Shown here in pieces: positions 1-7,093 of a stretch of 35,208 nucleotides of DNA. The first letter of the stretch is position 1. The number at the start of each line of letters is the position of its first letter. This DNA is from an uncultured Chitinophagaceae bacterium (lineage in GTDB: Bacteria; Bacteroidota; Bacteroidia; Chitinophagales; Chitinophagaceae): the NCBI GenBank assembly GCA_934502905.1, contig CAKSVK010000013.1, positions 1 to 35,208 of the forward strand, given 5' to 3'. Under the pieces are notes generated by a model. The model did not search any database, was not told where the DNA came from, and saw only the letters and a program-made list of their open reading frames with translations. Made by a program: the position numbers and the translations under genes.

Positions 1-1517
1 AAGTAGAGAACCTGCCGCCGTACGACCCGGTACTGGACCTCAGGGACTACGAGTATCCGTCACTGGACCTGCTGGAGACGCACGGCAGCGAAAAGATCGT
101 ACTCGACTCTGACGAATTGAAGGCCAACAAGGTACAGATTGTTACCACCCTCAAAAACTACGACATCGAGATAAAGGAAATATTTGCCACGGTAGGCCCA
201 ACAGTTACGCTATACGAGATCGTACCCGCAGCAGGCGTACGTATTTCCCGTATCAAAAACCTCGAGGACGATATAGCATTGAGCCTGGCCGCATTGGGCA
301 TCCGCATCATTGCGCCGATTCCCGGCAAAGGCACCATTGGTATTGAAGTACCCAATGTAAAGAAAGCTATCGTGAGCATGAAAGGAATGCTGTCCGTTGA
401 CAAATTCCAGCAGAATAAGTTCTCACTACCCATTGCCCTCGGAAAGAAAATAGATAATGATCATTTCATCGTGGACCTGGCTACCATGCCGCACCTTCTG
501 ATGGCGGGCGCTACCGGACAGGGTAAATCGGTAGGCATTAACGCAATACTGGTTTCCCTGCTGTACAAAAAGCATCCGTCCCAGCTGAAGCTGGTAATGG
601 TAGATCCCAAGAAAGTGGAGCTGAGCATTTACAAGGTGATAGAAAAACATTTCCTGGCAAAACTGCCGGGTGAAGAAGAAGCTATTATCACGGATACAAA
701 AAAGGTCGTCCATACCCTGAACGCCCTCTGCATTGAAATGGATAACCGTTATGATCTCCTGAAGGAAGCAGGCTGCCGGAACATTCGCGAATACAACGAA
801 AAGTTTGCCGCCCGGAAGCTGAATCCTGAAAAAGGACATCAATTTTTACCCTTCATCGTATTGGTTATAGATGAGTTTGCAGATCTTATCATGACGGCAG
901 GGAAAGAAATAGAAATGCCGATCGGAAGACTGGCCCAGCTTGCCCGTGCGGTGGGTATTCACCTCATCATCGCCACACAACGCCCATCTGTAAATATTAT
1001 TACCGGTACCATCAAAGCCAATTTCCCCGCCCGTATAGCCTTTAAGGTATCCTCAAAAATAGATTCACGTACCATCCTGGATACAGGGGGCGCTGAGCAG
1101 CTGATTGGAAGAGGAGACATGCTCGTATCTTATAACGGGGAAGTGACACGGGTGCAATGTGCCTTTGTAGACACACCCGAAGTGGAGGCGCTGGCCGACT
1201 TTATCGGTGATCAGCGGGGATATCCGCAGCCCTTTTACCTGCCGGAATATGTGGACGAAAAAGAGCTGGAAAGCAGGGATTTCGATTCGGGCAACCGCGA
1301 TCCGCTTTTTGAGGACGCAGCAAGGTTGATCGTTCAGAGCCAGATCGGATCTACTTCCCTTTTACAGCGCAAGATGAAATTGGGTTATAACCGTGCCGGC
1401 CGGCTTATGGACCAGCTGGAAAGCGCCGGCATTGTAGGACCCAACCAGGGCAGCAAAGCCCGCGATGTATTGTTCAAAACAGAAATGGAACTGGAAGATT
1501 TCCTGCAGGCTTTATAA
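1..1517 (+). CDS. ftsK: DNA translocase FtsK, C-terminal part (5' end outside window)
   Basis: FtsK/SpoIIIE ATPase that pumps chromosomal DNA through the division septum and helps resolve the terminus with XerCD. The frame is open from the first bases (codons starting at position 3), so the gene begins upstream. The TTG at 117 is only the first start-like codon in the window, not the real start. The visible 504 residues begin with the YDPxLDL...YPSLDLL linker typical of Bacteroidota FtsK. They continue through the alpha/beta motor with Walker A GATGQGKS (507-530) and Walker B VLVIDEFADL (Asp codon at 870), and end in a winged-helix gamma domain that reads the KOPS orienting sequences (about 1300-1515; SLLQRKMKLGYNRAGRLMDQ). 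The N-terminal membrane domain is not in view. A LolA-like gene follows, an arrangement common in this phylum. Identification is secure; only the 5' extent is unknown. Confidence 0.97.
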   Translation, partial: VENLPPYDPVLDLRDYEYPSLDLLETHGSEKIVLDSDELKANKVQIVTTLKNYDIEIKEIFATVGPTVTLYEIVPAAGVRISRIKNLEDDIALSLAALGIRIIAPIPGKGTIGIEVPNVKKAIVSMKGMLSVDKFQQNKFSLPIALGKKIDNDHFIVDLATMPHLLMAGATGQGKSVGINAILVSLLYKKHPSQLKLVMVDPKKVELSIYKVIEKHFLAKLPGEEEAIITDTKKVVHTLNALCIEMDNRYDLLKEAGCRNIREYNEKFAARKLNPEKGHQFLPFIVLVIDEFADLIMTAGKEIEMPIGRLAQLARAVGIHLIIATQRPSVNIITGTIKANFPARIAFKVSSKIDSRTILDTGGAEQLIGRGDMLVSYNGEVTRVQCAFVDTPEVEALADFIGDQRGYPQPFYLPEYVDEKELESRDFDSGNRDPLFEDAARLIVQSQIGSTSLLQRKMKLGYNRAGRLMDQLESAGIVGPNQGSKARDVLFKTEMELEDFLQAL

Positions 1518-1556
1518 AATATTTATGAAACCAGGTTAAACCCAAAGACGACATTT

Positions 1557-1587
1557 TCTGTCTTATAAAGAAGGATGCCTATTTTTG
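1557..1587 (+). promoter_or_regulatory. Bacteroidota-type promoter for lolA
   Basis: A TATTTTTG box at 1580-1587 matches the Bacteroidota -7 consensus TAnnTTTG. A TCTG at 1557-1560, 19 bases upstream, is a partial match to the -33 TTTG element. The lolA start codon lies 22 bases downstream, so transcription would begin only about 15 bases before it. lolA can therefore be expressed independently of ftsK. Assigned by consensus only. Confidence 0.55.
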
Positions 1588-1609
1588 CATCCCAGGAAAA
1601 ATAAACTGA

Positions 1610-2272
1610 ATGAAAAGAATAATATCAATACTTGTACTATGTTTCTCTTTATCAATAGCTTATGCTCAAGGCAACAGCCAGGGTGCTAGTGACCCCGAGG
1701 CAAAAAAGCTGTTAGAAGCTGTTACGGCCAAATTTAAGACTTATAGTACGGTAAAAGCAGGATTCACCTTCCAGGTAGAGGACGCTAACGGAAAGGTGCA
1801 GGGCACAAAAACGGGTACAGCCTTCCTTAAAGGGAATCAATACAAAGTTGAGCTGACCGACCAGGAGATATACTGTGATGGTAAAAATGTCTGGACCTAT
1901 GATAAAGGAAGCAACGAGGTGCAGGTCAGCAAATTCGATGCTTCTGAAAACAGCTTCACTCCGCAAAAAGTGTTTACAAACTTTTATGATAAGGATTTTT
2001 TGTACAAGCTGAACGACGAAAAAAAGCAGGCTGGTAAAACCGTTCAGGAAGTGGAACTTACACCTACAGACAAATCCAGGACTTTTTTTAAGATACTGGC
2101 CTATGTAGACAAGGTTACCAAGAACATCGTATCTACCAAGCTTTTCGAAAAAAACGGTGGAAGGTATATATATACCGTTACCAGCTTTACCCCCAATACA
2201 AAGCTTGAAAACAATGTTTTCACTTTCGATGCCAAAAAATACCCGGGGGTGGAAGTGATAGATCTTCGATGA
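1610..2272 (+). CDS. lolA: LolA-like outer-membrane lipoprotein carrier protein
   Basis: Periplasmic chaperone that would take lipoproteins from the inner-membrane LolCDE exporter to the outer membrane. The 220-residue protein has a clear Sec signal peptide (residues 1 to about 19, ending AYAQ). It then follows the LolA pattern: a first helix (DPEAKKLLEAVTAKFKTYST), alternating strands, a YCDGKNVWTYDKGSNEVQVS segment typical of the family's open beta-barrel, and a C-terminal FTFDAKKYPGVEVIDLR strand. It starts 92 bases after the ftsK stop and has its own promoter-like box, so it is probably expressed both alone and by read-through. The ftsK-lolA order supports the call. Bacteroidota LolA proteins diverge from the E. 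coli protein, so the cargo is inferred. Confidence 0.85.
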   Translation: MKRIISILVLCFSLSIAYAQGNSQGASDPEAKKLLEAVTAKFKTYSTVKAGFTFQVEDANGKVQGTKTGTAFLKGNQYKVELTDQEIYCDGKNVWTYDKGSNEVQVSKFDASENSFTPQKVFTNFYDKDFLYKLNDEKKQAGKTVQEVELTPTDKSRTFFKILAYVDKVTKNIVSTKLFEKNGGRYIYTVTSFTPNTKLENNVFTFDAKKYPGVEVIDLR

Positions 2273-2351
2273 CAGCTATGCTGCATCCGAACCCTATGCA
2301 ACCGTTATTGTATCAGGAAGCGTTTTTACTTTAGACATATATTCAAGTAAC

Positions 2352-2397
2352 ATTTACGCCATCCTGTTGTTATATATAACAACAGGATGGCGTAAAT
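2352..2397. repeat. 46-bp perfect palindrome, possible terminator after lolA
   Basis: Two 23-base arms (2352-2374 and 2375-2397) are exact reverse complements with no spacer; the centre is an AT-alternating stretch. It begins 80 bases after the lolA stop codon. As RNA it would form a long stem with only a minimal loop, in either direction. There is no T-run after it, so it is not a textbook intrinsic terminator. Termination, mRNA 3'-end protection or an extruded cruciform are all possible. Confidence 0.6.
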
Positions 2398-2517
2398 AGT
2401 TTAATATCAGGGTACGACTGCATTCCGACCGCAGGCGAAGAAGAATAATAGGGGAAAATTGCCGGATTGGTATAATATAAAGGGAGCCGGATACGTTCAA
2501 TTAAAAACCAAGTTCCG

Positions 2518-2859
2518 ATGGTTCACACAAGTACAAGATCTGCAGTAGAAATACTCCTTAAGACGTGGATGATTTGTGAGGCAACCGTTAACCTGCAGGA
2601 GTGTCTCCGCAGGGAATCCAAAGAAGTATTTCATCGTTTTAAAGCCTGTGCCGGCAGATGTTTTGATGCAGCAAGGGAGTTGATGGAAAACGGCGATCTT
2701 GATTACGAAGAACGGGTAGCGTGCCTGGTGGAATGTCAGACCTGTATGCATATCTGCCGTCAATATGGACACGTTCCTGAAATTGCCTTCTGCGGGTCTG
2801 TTTGTGAAACATGCGTCTCGGTTTTCGGTGTCAATGTATTTTATACACAGCTTAACTGA
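2518..2859 (+). CDS. Cys-rich DUF326-like four-helix-bundle putative copper-binding protein
   Basis: A 113-residue protein with 11 cysteines at 20, 29, 44, 48, 69, 73, 76, 80, 92, 96 and 99. The CxxxC and CxxxCxxCxxxC spacings place Cys on one face of helices, as in DUF326/Csp copper-storage proteins, where the thiols line a bundle and bind many Cu(I) ions. The segment 44-99 (CAGRC...ARELMENGD...VACLVECQTCMHIC...FCGSVCETC) follows the family's helix pattern well. The N-terminal part is more divergent and has fewer Cys than usual. There is no signal peptide, so it is probably cytosolic. It appears to be a single-gene unit downstream of the 46-bp palindrome, with no metal transporter or regulator beside it. 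Copper binding is inferred from the Cys pattern; zinc binding or a general thiol-buffer role are alternatives. Confidence 0.65.
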   Translation: MVHTSTRSAVEILLKTWMICEATVNLQECLRRESKEVFHRFKACAGRCFDAARELMENGDLDYEERVACLVECQTCMHICRQYGHVPEIAFCGSVCETCVSVFGVNVFYTQLN

Positions 2860-2977
2860 TTCCCAATCCGACTCCGGGAACCTGCTTTCAGATAATCCAA
2901 ACTTTTTCTTTGTATTTCCATACTGCGCGTATTTCTGCGCAGCCGGATGGTGACGACCCCACCTGCAGAGTCTGCTA

Positions 2978-3000
2978 CCGATCGGTGTCTCACCGACCGG
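2978..3000 (+). terminator. Possible hairpin downstream of the Cys-rich gene
   Basis: Inverted repeat of ten positions with one mismatch (2978-2987 with 2991-3000) around a TCT loop, GC-rich, about 120 bases after the Cys-rich gene stop. No T-tract follows, so this is only a candidate terminator. The rest of 2860-3125 shows no convincing gene. Confidence 0.3.
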
Positions 3001-3125
3001 AAAACCTGTATAGAACAAAGACTTGAACTACGCTCACCGAACGTAAATACAGCCTTCTATACTGATGATGTAGCGTTAATACCCTATATTTATACCTGTC
3101 ATTTTCTAACATCATCAATATCTCC

Positions 3126-3950
3126 ATGAAACAATTACTTCTCACTTTTCTGTTATGCGGCGCACTTACTTCATTCAGCCAGCAGTATGTAACCATTCCC
3201 GATATAGGATACTATACTGATTCGTCATCCAGGAAAGAACACTATACCACATCTCAATGTAAGCTTGATCTGTATTACCCAAAAGATAAAAAAGGGTTTG
3301 CCACAATTATCTGGTTTCATGGCGGTGGAATTACCGGAGGCAGGAAAGAAATACCCAAGGAGCTGATGGATAAAGGGTATGCAATAGCAGGTGTGGGTTA
3401 CCGGCTTTCCCCAAGGGTATCTGCTCCATCCTACATCAATGATGCGGCGGCGGCGGTAGCCTGGGTCTTTAAAAACATCTCTCAATACGGCGGCTCCAAT
3501 AAGCTGATATTTGTATCCGGGCACTCTGCAGGAGGGTATCTGGGAATGATGATCACGCTTGACAAAAAATATCTTGCCGCTTATAATATAGATGCAGATA
3601 ATATTGCCGGTCTTATCCCTTTCAGCGGACAGACTATCACTCATTTTACTGTGAGGAAAGAAAAAGGGATACCGGAGTTGCAACCCACGATTGATGAATA
3701 TGCGCCGTTGTACCATATACGGAAAGACGCGCCTCCTATGCTGCTGATCACGGGAGATAAGGAGATGGAATTGTTCGGCAGATATGAAGAAAACGCCTAT
3801 CTCAACAGGATGATGAAGCTGACCGGTAACACCACGACAAGGCTGCTTGAGCTCCAGGGTTTTGACCATGGCGCCATGGCCGGTCCAGCTTTTCCGCTGC
3901 TGCTCCGGGAAGTATCAAATATTGTTACAACCAAAACAGCAAATCAATAA
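3126..3950 (+). CDS. Secreted alpha/beta hydrolase (HSL/BD-FAE-like esterase)
   Basis: A 274-residue exported esterase. It has a signal peptide (residues 1-19, ending TSFSQQ). The oxyanion-hole motif HGGG is at 65-68, the nucleophile elbow GHSAGG has Ser134, the likely acid is Asp211 in ITGDKE, and the catalytic His is 248 in GFDHG. HGGG plus GxSAG is the signature of the hormone-sensitive-lipase/carboxylesterase group, which hydrolyses short-chain esters and, in related enzymes, acetyl or feruloyl groups on polysaccharides. The substrate cannot be read from the sequence. It stands alone, about 265 bases after the previous gene and 250 before the next, and no clear promoter consensus was found. 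Chemistry is confident; substrate is unknown. Confidence 0.88.
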   Translation: MKQLLLTFLLCGALTSFSQQYVTIPDIGYYTDSSSRKEHYTTSQCKLDLYYPKDKKGFATIIWFHGGGITGGRKEIPKELMDKGYAIAGVGYRLSPRVSAPSYINDAAAAVAWVFKNISQYGGSNKLIFVSGHSAGGYLGMMITLDKKYLAAYNIDADNIAGLIPFSGQTITHFTVRKEKGIPELQPTIDEYAPLYHIRKDAPPMLLITGDKEMELFGRYEENAYLNRMMKLTGNTTTRLLELQGFDHGAMAGPAFPLLLREVSNIVTTKTANQ

Positions 3951-4069
3951 TTAAAAATATCCGCTTCCAACGGTCCGGCAACAGTTCTGCAGATCACCAT
4001 CCGCAGGGCTTTGAAATAATCGGCTTGAAAATGATACAATTATCTCCCGGATATTATTAGATTATACTA

Positions 4070-4091
4070 TATTAGCGGCATATCGCTAATA
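4070..4091. other. Small stem-loop in the esterase-glycosyltransferase gap
   Basis: An 8-bp perfect stem (4070-4077 with 4084-4091) with a 6-base loop, 120 bases after the esterase stop and 109 before the glycosyltransferase start. It is AT-rich and lacks a T-run, so it is a weak terminator or regulatory candidate at best. Nothing else is evident in 3951-4199. Confidence 0.25.
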
Positions 4092-4199
4092 ATCCTTGAT
4101 TGCTTCATATTCCTGGTGACAACTGTCTGTGTATTATACAAATTCAATTTTCTTCCGGTACCCGGGCATTACCAGAAATCCACTTTTTAAAACAGTTAC

Positions 4200-4928
4200 A
4201 TGATTAACTTTCGAAAATTATCGATCCTGATACCGGTTTATAACGAAGCCGGAACAATTGACCGGATTTTAGATAAAATAAGGAAAGCGGAACTGATCAA
4301 CGGGATCGAGAAAGAACTCATTGTAATAAACGATTGCTCAAGCGACAGATCAGAATCTGTCTTACAGGCATATATTAAAACCCACCCCGAAATGGATATC
4401 CATTACTATAAACATGAGGTGAACCAGGGTAAGGGTGCTGCAATACACACTGCTATTTCTAAAGCCACCGGGGAATATCTTATTATACAGGATGCAGACC
4501 TGGAATACGATCCCAACGAATACAACCTGCTGCTGAAACCCATTATCGATGGCTTTGCCGATGTGGTATACGGATCCAGATTCATGGGAGGAAACCCGCA
4601 CCGCGTCATGTTCTTCTGGCATACTATCGGCAATAGGGTGATACTGACATTTTTGTCAAACATGTTTACTAACCTGAACCTTACAGACATGGAAACAGGC
4701 TACAAAGTTTTTAAGACAGATGTCATCCAAAACATACAGCTTACAGAAAAACGGTTTGGGTTCGAGCCTGAGGTAACTGCTAAAATATCCCGTGTAGCAG
4801 GTATTCGCATCTATGAAGTCGGGATATCCTATTACGGACGCACCTATGCCGAAGGCAAAAAAATAAAATGGATAGATGGTTTCAGGGCTATCTATTGTAT
4901 TTTTAAGTACAATCTTTTCTCACGATAA
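4200..4928 (+). CDS. Family 2 glycosyltransferase (DPM1/polyprenyl-phosphate type)
   Basis: A GT-A-fold, inverting glycosyltransferase of 242 residues. The N-terminal SILIPVYNEAGTI (8-20) and IVINDCSSD (41-49) bind the nucleotide sugar, and the DAD at 98-100 is the DxD metal-binding motif. The sequence VVYGSRFMGG and the later DMETGYKVFK are hallmarks of dolichyl/polyprenyl-phosphate mannose- or glucose-synthase-like enzymes. There is no C-terminal pair of membrane helices, so it is the short, soluble or peripheral form. It likely charges a lipid carrier for glycan assembly or protein glycosylation, but no other glycan genes adjoin it. The ATG at 4200 gives the usual family N-terminus. Donor and acceptor are not predictable. 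Confidence 0.87.
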   Translation: MINFRKLSILIPVYNEAGTIDRILDKIRKAELINGIEKELIVINDCSSDRSESVLQAYIKTHPEMDIHYYKHEVNQGKGAAIHTAISKATGEYLIIQDADLEYDPNEYNLLLKPIIDGFADVVYGSRFMGGNPHRVMFFWHTIGNRVILTFLSNMFTNLNLTDMETGYKVFKTDVIQNIQLTEKRFGFEPEVTAKISRVAGIRIYEVGISYYGRTYAEGKKIKWIDGFRAIYCIFKYNLFSR

Positions 4929-5151
4929 TAATATTGTTCCAGTAGGGTCTAAGTCATATTGATGATCTTAAAAATGTTTGGCCATATAAAGACTCTTCTA
5001 CAAAAAGCTGCAATCCGATCCGGCTGCTGCAATAGCTTCTATACAACGGGGATTATCAAACCGGGGTAACTGGACTTCATTTTTCTATGCAAGAATTTTG
5101 CAAGCTCCTGAACCACTACACGGACTTTTTTACAGAAGCAGTTCCTTACAT

Positions 5152-5191
5152 AAACAAAAAAGCTGACTCCAGAGAGACAGCTTTTTGTTTT
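5152..5191. terminator. Bidirectional terminator between glycosyltransferase and OmpA genes
   Basis: Stem with AAAAAGCTG at 5157-5165 pairing with CAGCTTTTT at 5178-5186, plus a short inner CTC/GAG stem (5167-5169 with 5174-5176). It is flanked by A-rich and T-rich runs, so it works as a U-tract hairpin on both strands. It lies 18 bases beyond the stop of the minus-strand OmpA gene and about 230 after the plus-strand glycosyltransferase. The rest of 4929-5209 holds nothing recognisable. Confidence 0.8.
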
Positions 5192-5209
5192 ATTGGTTAA
5201 GGGATCATT

Positions 5210-6550
5210 TTAATGGTAATGTAATTTCAGGTCTACGCGACGGTTCTTAGCTCTTCCTGCAGCAGTTTTGTTATCTGCCACGGGTTGATCCTGGCCGTAT
5301 CCCGCAGAAACTAACCTGCTGGGGTCCACACCTTTTGCTATCAGGTAATCAAGTACTGATTTTGCTCTTTGCTCACTCAATACCTGATTTTTCTCAGCAT
5401 TACCTGTATTGTCGGTATGACCTTCAATATCAAGCTTCAGGTTGGCATCTTCTTCCAGTATTTTCACTACTTCGTTCAAAGACTGGTTGGACTTCGCCAA
5501 CAACTTCGCACTGCCCGTTGCAAAGAACACATTTTTAGCGGCAACATCAATACGTTTTTTCACTTCCTCCCTGATTTCAGGACAACCCTGGTTGCTGGCA
5601 GGTCCGGCCAGAGCAGGACATTTGTCTTCTTCATCATTCACACCATCACCATCCGTATCAGGTATGGGGCAACCATTGTATTTAGCAACACCCGGTTGAT
5701 TGGGGCATTTATCTTCTTCGTCGTTTATACCATCGCCATCCGTATCAGGTATAGGACATCCGTTGTATTTTTCCAGTCCTTTCACATCCGGACATTTGTC
5801 ATCCTTATCCGGAACACCGTCACCATCGCTGTCGGGACAGCCATTGAATTGGGCCAGTCCGGCTACCGTAGGACATGCATCAAGAGAATCCACTATGCCA
5901 TCGTTGTCTGTATCCGGTGGCGGAGGAGGGGGAGGAATAACTTTGGGTTCCTTCTTTTCGAATAAAGAACCTGCTACGCCCAGGCTGTAAAACAAATGAT
6001 CAGCAGCCGTATTGCTGGTAACAGCCTTCCGGTATTGCGCATTGAAATTGATATAGGCCTGGTCCAAAAGATTTACCTGAACACCTATACCCAGGGGAAC
6101 ATAGGCTCCAAAGTAACCACCCCAATGAGAAGCTCCGATACCTGCTGTCAGATAGGGAGATACCCAATATTTATCGCTCAGCAGCTTTGCATTGATATTT
6201 GCATCAAGCTCTGCGAGCAACTTGTCATTTCCTGACTGGGGCCGATCCGGTACAGGGTATCCGACAAATGTACCGCCAAGGCGCCCCATAAAATCGAAGT
6301 GATTCGTTAAACCCTGAAAATACGATAAGGCCAACCCCGGGCTCATGCGGCCGGTTTTGTACCATTGCTTGTCTTTGAATACCTGGTTGAGCGAAGTATT
6401 CTTTAGATCAGCAGCAGTTTGGAAATCATGGAAGGTAAATGCAAATCCAAAGGCGGGTTTCTTTTTATACTGGTATTTGGATCCGCTGTCCTGTGCAAAT
6501 GCGAATTGGAATACGCTTATTGCCAGGAGCAATAAAAATGGTTTTCTCAT
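5210..6550 (-). CDS. OmpA-family outer-membrane protein with TSP3 calcium-binding repeats
   Basis: A 446-residue surface/periplasmic protein. Order: signal peptide (1-19, FAFAQ); an outer-membrane beta-barrel-like domain (about 28-196, rich in aromatic and alternating residues); a run of seven prolines (206-212); four thrombospondin-type-3 repeats (213-325, DTDNDGIVD, DSDGDGVPD, DTDGDGIND, DTDGDGVND), which bind Ca2+; and a C-terminal OmpA/MotB peptidoglycan-binding domain (about 333-446) with GHTDNTG at 377-383 and AKNRRVDL near the end. It would anchor the outer membrane to peptidoglycan. This architecture is common and abundant in Bacteroidota. It is transcribed alone, from a -7 box 27 bases upstream to the terminator just past its stop. 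Confidence 0.93.
   Translation of the reverse strand: MRKPFLLLLAISVFQFAFAQDSGSKYQYKKKPAFGFAFTFHDFQTAADLKNTSLNQVFKDKQWYKTGRMSPGLALSYFQGLTNHFDFMGRLGGTFVGYPVPDRPQSGNDKLLAELDANINAKLLSDKYWVSPYLTAGIGASHWGGYFGAYVPLGIGVQVNLLDQAYINFNAQYRKAVTSNTAADHLFYSLGVAGSLFEKKEPKVIPPPPPPPDTDNDGIVDSLDACPTVAGLAQFNGCPDSDGDGVPDKDDKCPDVKGLEKYNGCPIPDTDGDGINDEEDKCPNQPGVAKYNGCPIPDTDGDGVNDEEDKCPALAGPASNQGCPEIREEVKKRIDVAAKNVFFATGSAKLLAKSNQSLNEVVKILEEDANLKLDIEGHTDNTGNAEKNQVLSEQRAKSVLDYLIAKGVDPSRLVSAGYGQDQPVADNKTAAGRAKNRRVDLKLHYH
5576..5914 (-). repeat. Four tandem TSP3 repeats inside the OmpA gene
   Basis: Coding repeats for residues 213-325. Each unit has the pattern D-x-D-x-D-G-x-x-D followed by CP, a spacer and a GCP. The last two complete units (IPDTDGDGIND and IPDTDGDGVND) are almost identical and also similar at DNA level, as expected from unit duplication. 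Confidence 0.85.
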
Positions 6551-6576
6551 AAATGATTGATTTGTTTAAAGTTTTG

Positions 6577-6584
6577 CAAAATTA
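6577..6584 (-). promoter_or_regulatory. -7 box of the OmpA gene promoter
   Basis: On the minus strand this reads TAATTTTG, an exact TAnnTTTG match, 27 bases before the OmpA start codon. The -33 region 19 bases upstream reads TTTTC, only a partial match to TTTG. Confidence 0.55.
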
Positions 6585-6624
6585 TAGTGAATGCTTGTTA
6601 ATTGAAAAAGATTTGTTCGTTTTA

Positions 6625-7011
6625 TCAGGGACGTTCCTGAGGCTTTTCTATTACTTCCACTTTCACTTTGGTCAATCCCTGCTTTAGAAACCCTAACTGG
6701 CGGGCAGCCGCTTTCGAAAGGTCTATAAGCCTCTTGTTTTTATGGTGCATTCTGTCGGTAACTTCAACAATGACGCTTTTTTTGTTTCTAAGGTTGCTTA
6801 CTTTAACAAAAGTTCCGAGGGGAAGCTTATTATGTGCCGCAGTTAATTTGTTCTCATCATACTTTTTCCCGTTTGCCATTGCCCTGCCATTAAATTTAGC
6901 AGCGTAATAACTGGCAGTTCCGGTTTCTGATTTTTTTGTCTGTGCTTTCAGACCTGCCGTACCAAAACACATTAACACAGACAAACATATAGACGCAATA
7001 AAATTCATCAT
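6625..7011 (-). CDS. rlpA: RlpA-like double-psi beta-barrel protein
   Basis: A 128-residue exported protein made of a signal peptide (1 to about 23) and one RlpA double-psi beta-barrel; no SPOR domain. Family motifs are clear: GTASYYAAKFNGRAMANG (31-48), LTAAHNKLPLGTFVKVSNL (56-74), and VEVTDRMHHKNKRLIDLSKA (82-101). RlpA proteins are lytic transglycosylases that cut denuded glycan strands. In Pseudomonas aeruginosa the catalytic set is Glu120, Asp123 and His131. By spacing, these map here to Lys49, Asp52 and His60, so the Glu is replaced by Lys and activity may be lost or altered. Two adjacent ATG codons (7011 and 7008) could start it. It lies between an OmpA protein and an L,D-transpeptidase on the same strand, a cell-wall setting. 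Confidence 0.85.
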   Translation of the reverse strand: MMNFIASICLSVLMCFGTAGLKAQTKKSETGTASYYAAKFNGRAMANGKKYDENKLTAAHNKLPLGTFVKVSNLRNKKSVIVEVTDRMHHKNKRLIDLSKAAARQLGFLKQGLTKVKVEVIEKPQERP

Positions 7012-7093
7012 TGCATTAACTGATTGTTTACGAATATATTGTGAGGATATAGTCTTACTTCATACCTCACCCCGATACGGACAGGTAATTTTA

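Noticed and set aside
2461..2500. Sigma-70-like TATAAT upstream of the Cys-rich gene
   Set aside because: A TATAAT is present, but the upstream TTGCCG is only 7 bases away and Bacteroidota promoters use a different consensus, so I do not assign it.
2947..3129. 60-codon plus-strand frame before the alpha/beta hydrolase
   Set aside because: Composition looks random, no motif or plausible start context, and it overlaps the hairpin at 2978 and the upstream region of the next gene.
5335..5990. Plus-strand frames opposite the OmpA gene, with repeated SSSFxPSPSVSG patterns
   Set aside because: These are mirror images of the TSP3-repeat codons on the other strand; the repetition comes from the OmpA gene.
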